A DNA stretch of 64,000 nt from Apostichopus japonicus (Eukaryota; Echinodermata; Holothuroidea; Aspidochirotida; Stichopodidae). The stretch spans positions 14,676,321 through 14,740,320 of the forward strand of contig NC_092578.1 of NCBI RefSeq assembly GCF_037975245.1. Direction: 5' to 3'. Within the stretch, counting starts at the first letter, position 1. Each line of letters opens with the position of its first letter. The notes under the pieces were generated by a model, which made no database searches, was not told the DNA's origin, and saw only the letters and a program-made list of their open reading frames with translations. Below, one piece after another: positions 1-14,839 of the stretch. A program made the position numbers and the translations under genes.

Positions 1-476
1 AAACATACTTTGAACTTTTTGATCTCCCACCTAAAATATATTTTCGGTACAAAAAATTAGAGAAGAGGGTATAAATTGCAACGAATTTTTGCCCAAGTTG
101 AAATTCTTTTCCAAGTGTAAAATACAATTTCCAGCTCTAAAGTTATGGACGATTAAAATCAGCATCAAGTTCTTGCTTGTTCTTAGTCAACTTATGCCTT
201 TCATTCGGGTTCCTTGCAAGTTTGACAATAATTTACTTATATGTACAAATGATATATACGTAAAAAATGATTTAATAAATTATGCATTGATAATGGTCCC
301 ATTCATTTTTTCAGACAAATTCTTACATACCTATAAACGTCCAAAAAGTCACTCGGGAATGAAATGTTTGTACATAACTAGTGCGGAGCTGTTTCTACGC
401 GTATAGTCATATATTATATCATGCAAACACCATGCACAGTCATGGAGCAACATGGCTTCTTGCAAAGGTATATAGT

Positions 477-752
477 CCCAGCAAACACAAAAACGTTTTT
501 AAAACGTTATTAAAACGTTTCGTCTTTTGTTTTGATAACGTTATTTGTGGTGTAATAAATATGTAACGAAAACGTTTTCAGGCTATTATTTCAAAACATT
601 TTTTCAATAAACCATTAATATAACATTAATATAACATTAACATCTCATAAAAACGTTTTGCCGACGTTTTTATAACACCACATTTAACGTTATAAAAACA
701 TATTTTAGAGGCTCTTTTAAAAATGTTATGATAACGTTTTGTGTTTGCTGGG
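477..752 (+). mobile_element. Palindromic MITE with CCCAGCAAACAC ends
   Basis: Starts CCCAGCAAACACAAAAACG and ends CGTTTTGTGTTTGCTGGG, with the AACGTT motif repeated throughout, so the whole 276 bp can fold on itself. TATAG occurs just outside both ends (471-475 and 754-758), a possible short target duplication. It lies left of the last SLC23 exon seen, probably in that gene's next intron. Confidence 0.75.
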
Positions 753-1520
753 GTATAGGCCTACTGTAACACACTGAATGACTCAAATCATCAGTTTCTG
801 CTCAGTTATATTTCTATTAGTGTGCAGCAGCAACAACGACGGAAGAAGGATCAATACAAAACAGTTGAGGAGAGCTGAAATAAGCCAGATGCTTATTTAG
901 TACAGGCAGCTCTCCCATATATATATATAATTGGTAGCAAAATATAAAGAAAACTGGAGGAGAAAAACAACAAGATGAATAGAAAAGTTAGAACAGAAGA
1001 CCAAATAAACGAAAAAACAGTTGACAAAAGATGACGGAGAGGCAAAGAAATGTACTTTGTGAATGTAATTGTACCGAAGTACAATTATTCCTTTCATTTT
1101 TTATTTATTTTATTATTATTTTTCTTTTTTCTTTTGCAGAATTTAGTTACCCTCTCACTAAATTTAATATGATTTCCGATGCCATTCCATAAGTTTACGT
1201 CAGATGAACAAATCGAGCGACTGAAAGCTTAAGTGTGAACGTTATCTTGATGAATATTGCCCGAATTCCTACATAGTGCAGTAATTGTGATAATCACATG
1301 TGTTAAAGTTGAAACAGTTGTCAAAGATGACAGACGTAAGCCTATTTACGTATTTGTAACATGAAGGTGCCAGTGCGGCCAAAGAAGAAGGAATCGCATA
1401 TCTAAAACTCAATGGACTTTGGAATAATCAGTGCTTTGTTAATATACTACAGCATTAGATTAAGTTGACTTCGATCAAATGAGACATAAAGAGGGCGTTT
1501 TCCCTTGTGACGTCACTCAC

Positions 1521-5260
<3,740 letters not shown>

Positions 5261-5599
5261 ATTATCTGTAATATATACATATTGAACTTTAATGAGGGTT
5301 AGGAGGGAAGGTGTGACTTAAACAAATGACTAGAAGGTCAAACAAATTCGTTCCATCAGCTATAGGAGCGAAAATCGGAAACATGCATGTAGTTTTCCAC
5401 ACACACAAAAAAAAAAAAACAATCAAGAGAAAGAAACCTCTAAGGCACCCCTACACCTTTCCCGTATATGAATTGTTACTTATACATTGAGAGAGAACAG
5501 GATAGGGGTATGTGGTGAGCCAGACAATCCACAAGGACAAATACAGACTATATGTAATTGTAACCATACCTCCGTCATATACCGTCATGTGGACTCTGC

Positions 5600-6100
5600 T
5601 TCAAGTGCGAGACAAGGATACACCGTTTTCGAGATGATTCCAAGCCTCCTATAAAAAGCAAGTCCAAGTCCGAATCCACAATTACAAATGCATTGTTATT
5701 ACTTACTTTTCCATAATGTTTGATCTGTTTTATTAATTGATTAAAACTGATACAAAGTTTGGAGAGGTCGAGTGTGAAAAAAAAAATGTTTAAACAGGTT
5801 CAGTAAGACCTGACATTATCCGCTACGCGTCAGTCATTGAGGCATTAATAGACGAATCCAGGCTTCTTAGTAGGTAACTTTATGCTCCTCAAACTCAATT
5901 GGATATTCTGTTGGCGGTTTCAAGACAACCCTGCAGCTATCCGTCCAAGAATTTTTTTTTTGTTGAACTGAACTATAGTGTTTTCAAAATCTGTTATATT
6001 TGTTAATACTAAGGCAAGAGTACGTAATCTCTCTCTATATATGTATATACTATATATATACTTTTAAGTTTATTCAAATCACTTCAAAGCATTAATGATC
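5600..6100. other. No gene seen
   Basis: AT-rich sequence upstream of the SLC23 gene. A candidate 5'UTR exon of that gene could end near 5571 (GACGGAG/gtatgg on the minus strand). Otherwise nothing recognisable. Confidence 0.5.
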
Positions 6101-6102
6101 TC

Positions 6103-6395
6103 GATTGGGTTAGCATCATGATTGATCTCTGGAATAAGGCAAAGTATGTCACCAAAACAGAACTGGCATTGTTCGATCAGGGAGTTGTTATAACAACGCC
6201 TACAGTGTTGTTATAACAACGCCTACAGTGGATTGACGACCTTCCAGGCTTACTGGTTTCGAACCTCTGGACATACAATCAGCGTCCATGGCCTAGTTGG
6301 TTAGGGTGACCGCGTATAAAGCGGAAAGCCCGGGTTCGAATCCCTGTGGCGGCTGGGAGTTGTTATAACAACTCCCTGGTTCGATACAGGTGGCA
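6103..6395 (+). mobile_element. tRNA-derived SINE-like repeat, copy 1 (with internal duplication)
   Basis: Contains a tRNA-like segment: ATGGCCTAGTTGGTTAGGG (A-box), anticodon arm TCCGC-like stem with loop GTATAAA, and GGGTTCGAATCCC (B-box). It is preceded by a body containing ACGCCTACAGTGGATTGACG. The heptad GTTGTTATAACAAC is duplicated near 6183-6225 and again at 6359. The acceptor stem does not pair, so it is not a tRNA gene. Confidence 0.7.
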
Positions 6396-6469
6396 ATATC
6401 CTAATGACGACCTTCCTTAGTGGTTTCGAACCTCTGGACATACAATCAGTGTCTATAGCATCAAAGCAT

Positions 6470-6715
6470 CAATGATTTCGATTGGGTTAGCATCATGGTT
6501 GATCTCTGGAGTAAGGCAAAATATGTCACCAAAACAGAACTAGCATTGATGGATACAGCTGACAAACGCCTACAGTGGATTGACGACCTTCCTTACTGGT
6601 TTCGAACCTCTGGACATACAATCAGCGTCCATGGCCTAGTGGTTAGGGTGTCCGCGTATAAAGCGGAAAGCCCGGGTTCGAATCCCTGTGGCGGCTGGGA
6701 GTTTTTTCAATGTTA
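6470..6715 (+). mobile_element. tRNA-derived SINE-like repeat, copy 2
   Basis: Same order as the copy at 6103-6395 but cleaner: body, then TGGCCTAGTGGTTAGGGTG, anticodon stem TCCGC/GCGGA around loop GTATAAA, then GGTTCGAATCCC. It lies 75 bp from copy 1, a direct repeat. Confidence 0.75.
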
Positions 6716-7042
6716 TGTATTCTAACTCTTACCGTTTCAGGTAAATATATATATATTTATTATTATTATTATTAGAGAAAACCAGAGAAATATGACTCAT
6801 ACTTGACAAATAAGGAGTAAAATTTTAGAAAAAATATTGGAATTTCTTCAGCAATGCTTTGCAGTCGAATGAAAAGTGCCAAATGTAACACAACGAGAGT
6901 ATGACGCTACATAAGTGTAAATTGCATTGATGGAATTAGAACCAAATAAACCATGACTATACAGGAAGCGGATCAAGGAGCAAAGGACGGATTACATATG
7001 CTTGTAGAACTAATAGTTCTAAAGTCCCAAGTCTTTGTTGAG

Positions 7043-7970
7043 GCCGGTGAGCGAATTTCTTTTTCCTGAACCTTTCGGGCAGTGTACGTGGAGTTTAGCC
7101 AATCAGAGCGAGGCTGTGTTGATGACGTACTACTCAGTAAAGATGGCGGCGTGCTTACCAAATGTTGAAGTGGGGAAATCACATTCGATAAGTCAACATA
7201 ATTGTTGTACTACAGCAGAAAGTATTAAGGTATATAGGCCTTGCAATAATAACATTATACTGAATCATTGTGCACAACTTACGTGACGTTTGCATCGGTT
7301 TCTTTGCTGAAAAACGGCGATGTATGATCGCTGTCTGTTATACAAATTTACAATGTCTTCAGATTGACATGACACTGTACTCAGTACTGTAGTACTGGTA
7401 CAGTAGTATGTTACGTACTTACAGTTAACCGTTACATCTACACAGCAATATTTGTACACAGTGACAGTAGGCCTACAGCTTTAGGAAATTTTTATGATCT
7501 ATCTATAAACTAGAGGCCACGGTAGCTATTACTAATAAAAATTGGACACCTAACGGAGGTCCGATTGCAATCAAATAACTTTTCCTATAGAACCTCCTTG
7601 AGAGAGACGAGGTCCAGTAATTAACGGTTTATTGTGGAAACTGCCAAATATCTGTTGTAAACTGATGAGCGAATTAGGTAAATAAGAGTACAAGTACTGC
7701 CCTTGTTTTATTATGCAATAAATCCTCTCTTTTAATTGTTCCAGAGTGAATATCTGTTTCCCTTGGCTTTTCTTCTAGCCAGTCATCTGCCTTTAATTTA
7801 GGATAAACTTTCCTAAAACGTCTTTCGTTTTCCACCTTATGTTATTGAAGCGACGCATTTACCCGACTGACCATTATACTGAGTAGTACGTCATCAACAC
7901 AGCCTCGCTCCGATTAGCTAAATTCCACGTACACTGCCCGAAAGGTTCAGGGAAAAAAATTCGCGGCCGG
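7043..7970. repeat. Element or rearrangement bounded by a ~100-bp inverted repeat
   Basis: The arm at 7043-7146 (ccggtgagcgaattt ... cagtaaagatgg) is repeated in reverse at 7871-7970 with a few mismatches. Shared internal phrases are CCTGAACCTTTCGGGCAG and GATGACGTACTACTCAG. About 720 bp separates the arms and contains no recognised gene. It could be a TIR transposon or an inverted duplication of a promoter. Confidence 0.75.
7095..7228 (+). promoter_or_regulatory. Promoter-like cluster and possible first exon
   Basis: In the left arm of the inverted repeat: AGCCAATCAGAGCG (CCAAT box), TGATGACGTACT (CRE-like) and AAGATGGCGGCG (YY1-type start context). From the ATG at 7144 the frame reads MAACLPNVEVGKSHS... 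for 28-29 codons to a possible donor (AAG/gtatat) near 7228. No matching second exon was found, so a gene is not called. Confidence 0.3.
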
Positions 7971-8671
7971 GCGATGATGTGAGACTTAATACGAAAGATT
8001 CAATCGATTTCTTTACGTTTGCGTTTAGTGGCGGATTTGAAGTTCGAGGCAATTTGAGAGAATGACTATGAAGATTGAAATGTTCGGAAACGGGGAATCC
8101 TACACAATTATCATGAATACATTTTTTGGTGATTACCTACATTATGTTTCACCTACATAATTGCCCTCTTTGCAAAGTACAATACACAGTAGAAAATGTA
8201 AATAACATTAATAGAATCACAAGAGAGGGGAGGGGGGGGGGTCTTGGACTATAGAATAGAATCACAAGAGAGGGGAGGGAGGGTCTTAGACTATAGTCAA
8301 CATTGGAATTTTTACCTCGGGCCTGGGGTAATATGGGGGCTTATATGGCGTCGAGGTTTTCAGCAACGGAAATTGCCTGCGGAAGGGGAAAATGAGTAAG
8401 GAAGTCTGGAGGAAGTGAGTAGAAATCTAAGGTTGGGGGGGGGGGTGTTTGACGAAATGGTAGCATGGGGGTGCCCTTAAAAGATTCCCCTACAGACTGA
8501 TTGTCGGCCCTGGAAATACCCTGTGTAATTAAGTAAAGGGGATATCCGACGTTCAAGAAATAACCAGTTAAAATGGCCGGTGTTCAAAATCACGTGGGTG
8601 GGAGCAAATGCGTTTAAATCTTAGGCATTGGCTGTAAGCAATAGAACTCTTGAGATTATGTGGGTGAAAAA

Positions 8672-9031
8672 CAGTGGCGTAGGAAGGTACTTTTGAGTGG
8701 GGGGGCTGAAGACTGATGGCCGGCCTGGGGGAGGGGTCTAAGGGGAGGGGGTGTCCCCCTCCCCTTTGGAATTTTTTTGCATTTCCAGGTGGCCTCAGAT
8801 GCAATTTGGTGCAATATAGCACACTTCAACTCTCACTCCATTTTGTAAAGAATTTTGCATTTTCACCTGGCCTTAAATGCAATTTGGTGCTCCAAATGAG
8901 TTTTTTCTCATTTGGAAATGAAAAAGGGGTTTCTGACTTGCGGAGCGGGGGGCGGAATGATACTTCCGCCCCCCCCACATTTTTCACTGGGGGGCTGGCG
9001 CCCCCCAGCCCCCCCGGTTCCTACGCCCTTG
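8672..9031 (+). mobile_element. hAT-like MITE (family A, copy 2)
   Basis: 360 bp, intact termini as in the other family A copies, with the 8-bp duplication GTGAAAAA (8664-8671 and 9032-9039). This is the shortest complete copy; it lies in a gene-free region. Confidence 0.92.
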
Positions 9032-9069
9032 GTGAAAAAACTATTAAAGTGTAAATACATATGAATATC

Positions 9070-9485
9070 AGTGGGTTTATAATAGACCGAAGTGGTTAAG
9101 GAATTGCCATCTAATTTGACCAGAACATCTAGGAATGATATTTGGTGTTTAGAGACTTCGACAGAAAATTTAATGCCGTCATGAAAGAAGTAACATGATC
9201 AAAGAAAGACTCAAGAGATTCACCATATGGTCAGACAAAACATATATCTTCAATGTATCTTTAATAATGATGGCTTTAGAAGAGAAGTGCATGGATAGCA
9301 TTTCCTGTTCCAATTCGTGCATAACTATGTTGGCGTAACATGGTGCCATCATAGTGCCCATAGCGGTACCATTGATTTGGAGATAATATATTCCAGTACA
9401 AGAGAAATAATTATTACTTAATATGAAACGTAACATAGGACCACGATCGTCAGCTAAAGTGGGGTTGGTGGTATACTGGTGCTTT
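9070..9485 (-). pseudogene. Penelope-like retroelement reverse transcriptase fragment, broken
   Basis: The minus strand encodes YYLQINGTAMGTMMAPCYAN, the conserved PLE reverse transcriptase block, followed by NIVMHELEQEML. A frameshift follows, and in another frame comes SKHQISFLDVLV then SVYYKPT, the usual downstream PLE blocks. The expected catalytic Asp-Asp region reads KDTLKIYV, so the active site is lost. No GIY-YIG domain follows; this is a dead fragment. Confidence 0.8.
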
Positions 9486-10099
9486 CACTTACCTGAAGAC
9501 AAACGTCGCCCTATAAATAAAAACCCTCTATAAAATTTAATGTGCTTACCTCTCTTTTACCACGACGGCTTTTGAAGTTCTCAGTAAGAATGTTAAAAAT
9601 CACAAGCTCTTTTACTCCAATACTGTATAGCAAATCAGGGTGTTAATTACCTGACACGTTCGCAACTCAATACAACAAACAGGTGTATGCTTTGTCAGCT
9701 TGAGAAACTAAATTTTAAGAACTGGTCTAATAGCTAAAAATTTGTTTTTGTACTAGTTGATCCTAGTTGACATTGATCAGAATCACTGACCTGGAAAATA
9801 GTAAGGCATAATAAAAAAAATGCATATTCATCGGCAACCTTTAAGAATTCTTGAATTCTTGTAGGTCTAATCCCAGCCTTACAAAAAGATACCACCCATG
9901 TACATCTCGAAAGTCACTAGTTGCTAGTTTCATGGCGACTTTAAATTAAACCCAGCGCCCTCTTTTCGTGTTTTACAAAGTGAAGTAGCTCAATTGAGTG
10001 GTTTGTATGTTGAGTGAATGCTCTTTACTTTAGTCTTCGTATGTGATAGTGCAAGGATTTTAAAACACTATTCCTATTGATGTTTCTGTTTCAAGGTAT

Positions 10100-10445
10100 T
10101 TTTACTTGGGGTGATGGGGGGGGGCCGCTAATCCGTGAAGAAGTCCATGGGAGGGGGTCTAAGGAGAGGGTACTTTATGGCGCAAAAAGGTGCTGCATTT
10201 TGCAACTTTTAAAACTACTTCGAAAAATTTCAGACTGATTAAATTGTATCGTTCGCAAATACATGTATGTTTATGTACTATGTACACTAGGAATATTCTT
10301 TAGGAATATTCTTCTAGGGAATTATTACATTTGTAATATTATGTCTACCAAAAGGTGCTTTAGTCCCCCCCCCCCATACTATTCTGCCGGGAATAAAGCC
10401 TCTGCTCCCCCCCCCCCCCCACAGAAATATACGTAGTTGCGCCCT
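10100..10445 (+). mobile_element. Degenerate MITE-like sequence related to family A
   Basis: Contains GGGAGGGGGTCTAAGGAGAG and gcaaaaaggtgctgcattttgc-type interior like family A, plus matching C-run and TACGTAGTTGCGCCCTTG end. Clear inverted termini and target duplication were not found. A shorter relative without a clear end lies at about 17390-17630. Confidence 0.5.
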
Positions 10446-10584
10446 TGATATGAGTTAGTGAGTTAGACTAAGCAGTTCAGCCACTTTAATTGATGAACCT
10501 GAGGTGATTAATTCATGGGTAACAGTCCTAGAAGTGCAAATTCTTAAGAGTTACATATGGTATAAAAACAGAAAATGGATTGTT

Positions 10585-11146
10585 AGCAGTGATTTGTAAA
10601 GGTTAACAAACTCTCAAAACCAATGTTGTGCCTACACATGATAGCAGTGATTTGTAAAGGTACCAAAACTCTCAAAACCAATGTTGTGCCTACATTAGAA
10701 CAGTGATTTGTAAAGGTATACAAACTCTCAAAACTAATGTTGTGCCTACACATGATAGCAGTGATTTGAAAAGGTACAAAAACTCTCGAAACCAAAATTG
10801 TGCCTACATGATAGCAGTGATTTGTAAAGGAATACAAACTCTCAAAACTAATGTTGTGCCTACATGATAGCAGTGATTTGTAAAGGTATCAAAACTCTCA
10901 AAACCAACGTTGAGGCTACATAGCAATGATTTGTAAAGCTATACAAACTACTAAAACCAATGTTGTGCCTACATGAGAACAGTGATTTGTAAAAGTATAC
11001 AAACTCTCAAAACCAATGTTGTGCATACATGAGAACAGTGATTTGTAAAAGTATACAAACTCTCAAAACCAATGTTGTGCATACATGATAGCAGTGATTT
11101 GTTAAGGTATATATACAAACTCTCAAAACCAATGTTGTGCCTACAG
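10585..11146 (-). repeat. ~58-bp tandem satellite, about ten copies
   Basis: The unit (plus strand) begins AGCAGTGATTTGTAAAGG and continues to CAATGTTGTGCCTACATGAT. Ten repeats of the phrase CAGTGATTTG or close variants occur between 10585 and 11095, with moderate divergence. The open frames through it on the minus strand are a by-product of the repeat. Confidence 0.9.
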
Positions 11147-11721
11147 TCATACTTTAAGTTTCCTTGCAATTATTGTCGTCAATTTATTCTCATTTGAATT
11201 GGTAACGAATACTGATTAACAATATCACAACATGAAAAACATTTTCAAAATTCATTCATGACTTTATTAATTAAATGAAAATGAGTAATTTATTAATTAT
11301 ACATGCTGTCAAACAGGGACGTTGCTAGGGTCTTGTGATTGGGAGTGTTGTGTGGAATCATAATATTCCAACTGGAATCATAATTTTCCAAAAGGGTGGA
11401 TTCGTAAGGCCATGTAAGCCTTAAATGAAAATAATTAGAAATAGCCTAATATTATTGACTCAGAAATCAGAATTTTCCTGACAAGGTTGCGATCAGGATC
11501 TTTCTATTACGACCAACTTGCAACAAAACTTTAACATTCTCATATTGTGTGTAATTATTATTATTTTTTTTTAATAATTCGGGTCAACTATCACCCCGAA
11601 CCCCGGGGCCGCTCCATCACTACCACTTCCCTTTCCAAATATCCCTTACAGTCCCTCCTCCCTTCCCATTCTCCTCATTCCCACCCCTATCACCTGACGT
11701 AACGTATATCGCTAGCCGTGA

Positions 11722-11956
<235 letters not shown>

Positions 11957-11978
11957 AGATCGTGAACTAAAAAAATGA

Positions 11979-14480
11979 TATTAGTATCTGAAAACGACGA
12001 GCAATTCTTAGCCCTGAGCCTTTAGGACCTGTACAGACCTCTCTGAAGATCTCTACCTATACCGTCTCGACTGCGTTGCATAGGAATCAACTATCTTTAT
12101 AGCTGTACATTTATGAGTATAGAATCCTAGATCCCGTACATAGTACGGTCGTATGGAATATGGTACTACTTAGATAGTAGTACTATACTATATATAGAAT
12201 CATGGTAAAAGTCATGGTGTGTAATTGCTTTAATAATTCTTGAAATGAATAGCGACCAGCTCCTTTAATGCGTTAAACGCAGGATAAATGTTTAAATGAT
12301 TAGATTTATACAAGAAATGATGAGCTCGAAATTAACTTACCTCGGCAGTTGACCCGATATGTGCATGTGGTATCATGCAGATGTATATTTTCAAATTTGA
12401 AAAAAGGATATGCGTATTGTATATACCTATGTCAAATTATATAGCAATGATTTTGGCCCGTTGAGTTTGTTAGCAAACAGGGTGTATATTCAAGGGTTAC
12501 ATGCCTTTTGCTGAAAATAAGGCTCCTTTATTACTTTCCAAGCTCACTTGAAGCATTTTTATGGTATGCAGACAAGTGGTGTGTATATGTACTGAAATTG
12601 TATTAGTTATAAAGGTCGTGTCTATATGTCACTTGTTTAAAAGTCCATTTCTTATATTGTTCCTCTAAAATAACATAGAAATGAATATAATAACTTAATG
12701 AAAGAATGACACAAAACCAAACATTCGACAAAGCACAAACTTATGGAACGTCTGCAACTGTAAACAACCATACATGAGTATATTTGTATACTAAGCCCAC
12801 GTACATGATGATCTGTGCAATAGTAGTAGAAACTCAAACAATGGTTTTGAGAGCTTGAGAAGTATACTGTGTAAAATATATCTACAATCTCGTTTGCCAC
12901 TGTTTGAAGCGTATATTAAATTTTGTGTTTTGTTAGCAAACAGGGTGTATATTCAATGATTTGTCTTTTGCGGAAAATAAATAGAATGACTATTCATGGT
13001 AACATTTAAAGATATCGACAAACATTTTCACAAGGAACAAAACACGGAACATCTGTATAATACGCATTCTTGAATGATAAATTACATTTCGGTGGGTGCA
13101 TATAATTCATTACGGTAATTGAGAGTATATAGTGAGATTACATAATACAGTATGGAAAGTATGAAAACATACCCTGAGAGTATCATGATATATACTTATA
13201 TAGGCTTAAACGTCATGATTTTGACGTCATCATTTAAGTGCTCGAACTGAAAGATCGTATATCTGCAATTGGAAATACTAATAAACAAACCACACACACT
13301 GAAAGGTATAGCCTGAGACTTCAGTCGAGAGGCTGAAGGAGGAGTGGTGGAGGGGGGGGGGGGGGGTATAGTACCGAACTTGATTTTGGGTCCTCTGTTT
13401 CTCAACAAAAGGGCACTTTTTAAATAAAATGAAAGCAATAAATTCAATTAAAAATAAAATAAAATATGAATCCTGGTGAAATTAGCATCCATTTCCTATG
13501 TATCATTATTTGAGATCATGAACCGTTGAACATTTGGAGATGTCATGTTTTGTACCAAAACAACTATATATTGCTGTAATGTTATACTTGCGCACTGACA
13601 GCAAAATGCATTGTTTTTATTTAATATTTCAATTTCTTTGGATTAGATATAATTATATGGGGTTCCTATATACATGCATTAGGGGTCAAGCCATCAATAC
13701 TACATTAACTGCAGTGTATTCATATGTTAATAATTAATGCAACACACTTGCAAGACAAAATAAGGTGTATATGTAAACAAAACATGAAACAATTATGTCT
13801 GTTTGCATCTATTTTGACATCACAGCTATTTGCTTCAAGTTCACTCTACATTGCAACTATATCAATAAATCGAAAACGCAATGTAAGAATTCCATGTGAC
13901 TTTCACCCTCAGAATGGATCAGAATGGATCAGAATGAACCAGAATGGTTAGTATTTTTTTCTTCTTTCATCAGTCAAAAACAGATTTTCCAAAGGTCTAT
14001 ATATCCTTCCAATGCAACTTACCCATTAAACAACCACCAAAGTGTTATGTCTTCACCAGTTTAGGCATACAGCATGAACTAAAATAATTCGCCATAGGCC
14101 TATAGTCAATTTTACTGTTTTATCTCATGCATATTCATTACATTCCTCTCTACATGACGAATTCAACGAGGACATACGTAGAATACCTTATTTTTTCAAA
14201 AACCCTATCACCGTACAACCCCCCGCCTCCAGCCGACTATTGTATAAATGAAACGAAATTTCGTCTTCATTATTCCCATTCGCTCCATGACGTCACAACG
14301 TCACAGTGGCGATACCCTTGGCGGATCCCAGCTAGAAGCCTATGCTAATTGGAAGGATCCTGTTTTTTTTATGTTCCAAATTGTGTGATGTGAGAATTGT
14401 TATTGCAGGTTAGTTAAAAAGGATCACGTCCAAGTAATTACCATACCTTACGCCACATGTTTCCGGACGGTTGTTATACT
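11979..14480. other. No gene seen
   Basis: AT-rich intergenic DNA with the short direct repeats at 12466 and 12929, a G run at 13352-13366 and a tandem AGAATGGATC block at 13912-13940. No frame matches a known protein. Confidence 0.6.
12466..12985 (+). repeat. Short direct repeats 460 bp apart
   Basis: TTTGTTAGCAAACAGGGTGT plus ATATTCAA and a following CTTTTGC(T/G)GAAAATAA occur at about 12466-12522 and 12929-12984. No gene lies between them. They may be two ends or two copies of one small element. Confidence 0.6.
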
Positions 14481-14491
14481 CTGTGTCCTCG

Positions 14492-14494
<3 letters not shown>

Positions 14495-14568
<74 letters not shown>

Positions 14569-14572
14569 TATA
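14495..14572 (+). repeat. (TA)n(CA)n microsatellite
   Basis: TA repeats followed by a short CA run, next to SINE-like copy 3. A similar 25-bp TA tract occurs at 40077-40103. Confidence 0.95.
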
Positions 14573-14574
14573 AT

Positions 14575-14830
14575 TGAAATCGTAGTGAGTTGAAAAATCC
14601 AGAATAATGAAAAATCTTCCAGCCTTCAACATGATTCGAACCCAGTCCTCCCGCTTTATTTGCGGACACCCTAACCACTACGCTATGAACGCTGATTGTG
14701 TGCCCAGAGGTTCGAAACCGGTAAGGACGGTCGTAATTCCACTGTAGGCGTTTGTCACCTGTATCGAACAATACTACTTCTGTTTTGGTGACAAAGTTTG
14801 CCTTACTCTAGACATCAAACATGATGCTAA
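14575..14830 (-). mobile_element. tRNA-derived SINE-like repeat, copy 3
   Basis: Reverse-strand relative of the pair at 6.1-6.7 kb, more diverged; the tRNA-like part (CTAACCACTACGC on the plus strand is its A-box complement) and the ACGCCTACAGTGGAATTACG body are recognisable. It abuts a TA/CA array at 14495-14575. Confidence 0.7.
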
Positions 14831-14839
14831 CCAACTCGA

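Noticed and set aside
6627-6700. Functional tRNA gene (anticodon loop GTATAAA)
   Set aside because: The acceptor stem does not pair and the segment is embedded in a repeated element with other copies at 6281 and 14640.
10585-11146. CRISPR array
   Set aside because: Direct tandem units without unique spacers, in an animal genome.
10583-11169. Minus-strand frames with repeated YTFTNHC-like units
   Set aside because: They follow the 58-bp satellite; frame breaks and diverged units show no coding constraint.
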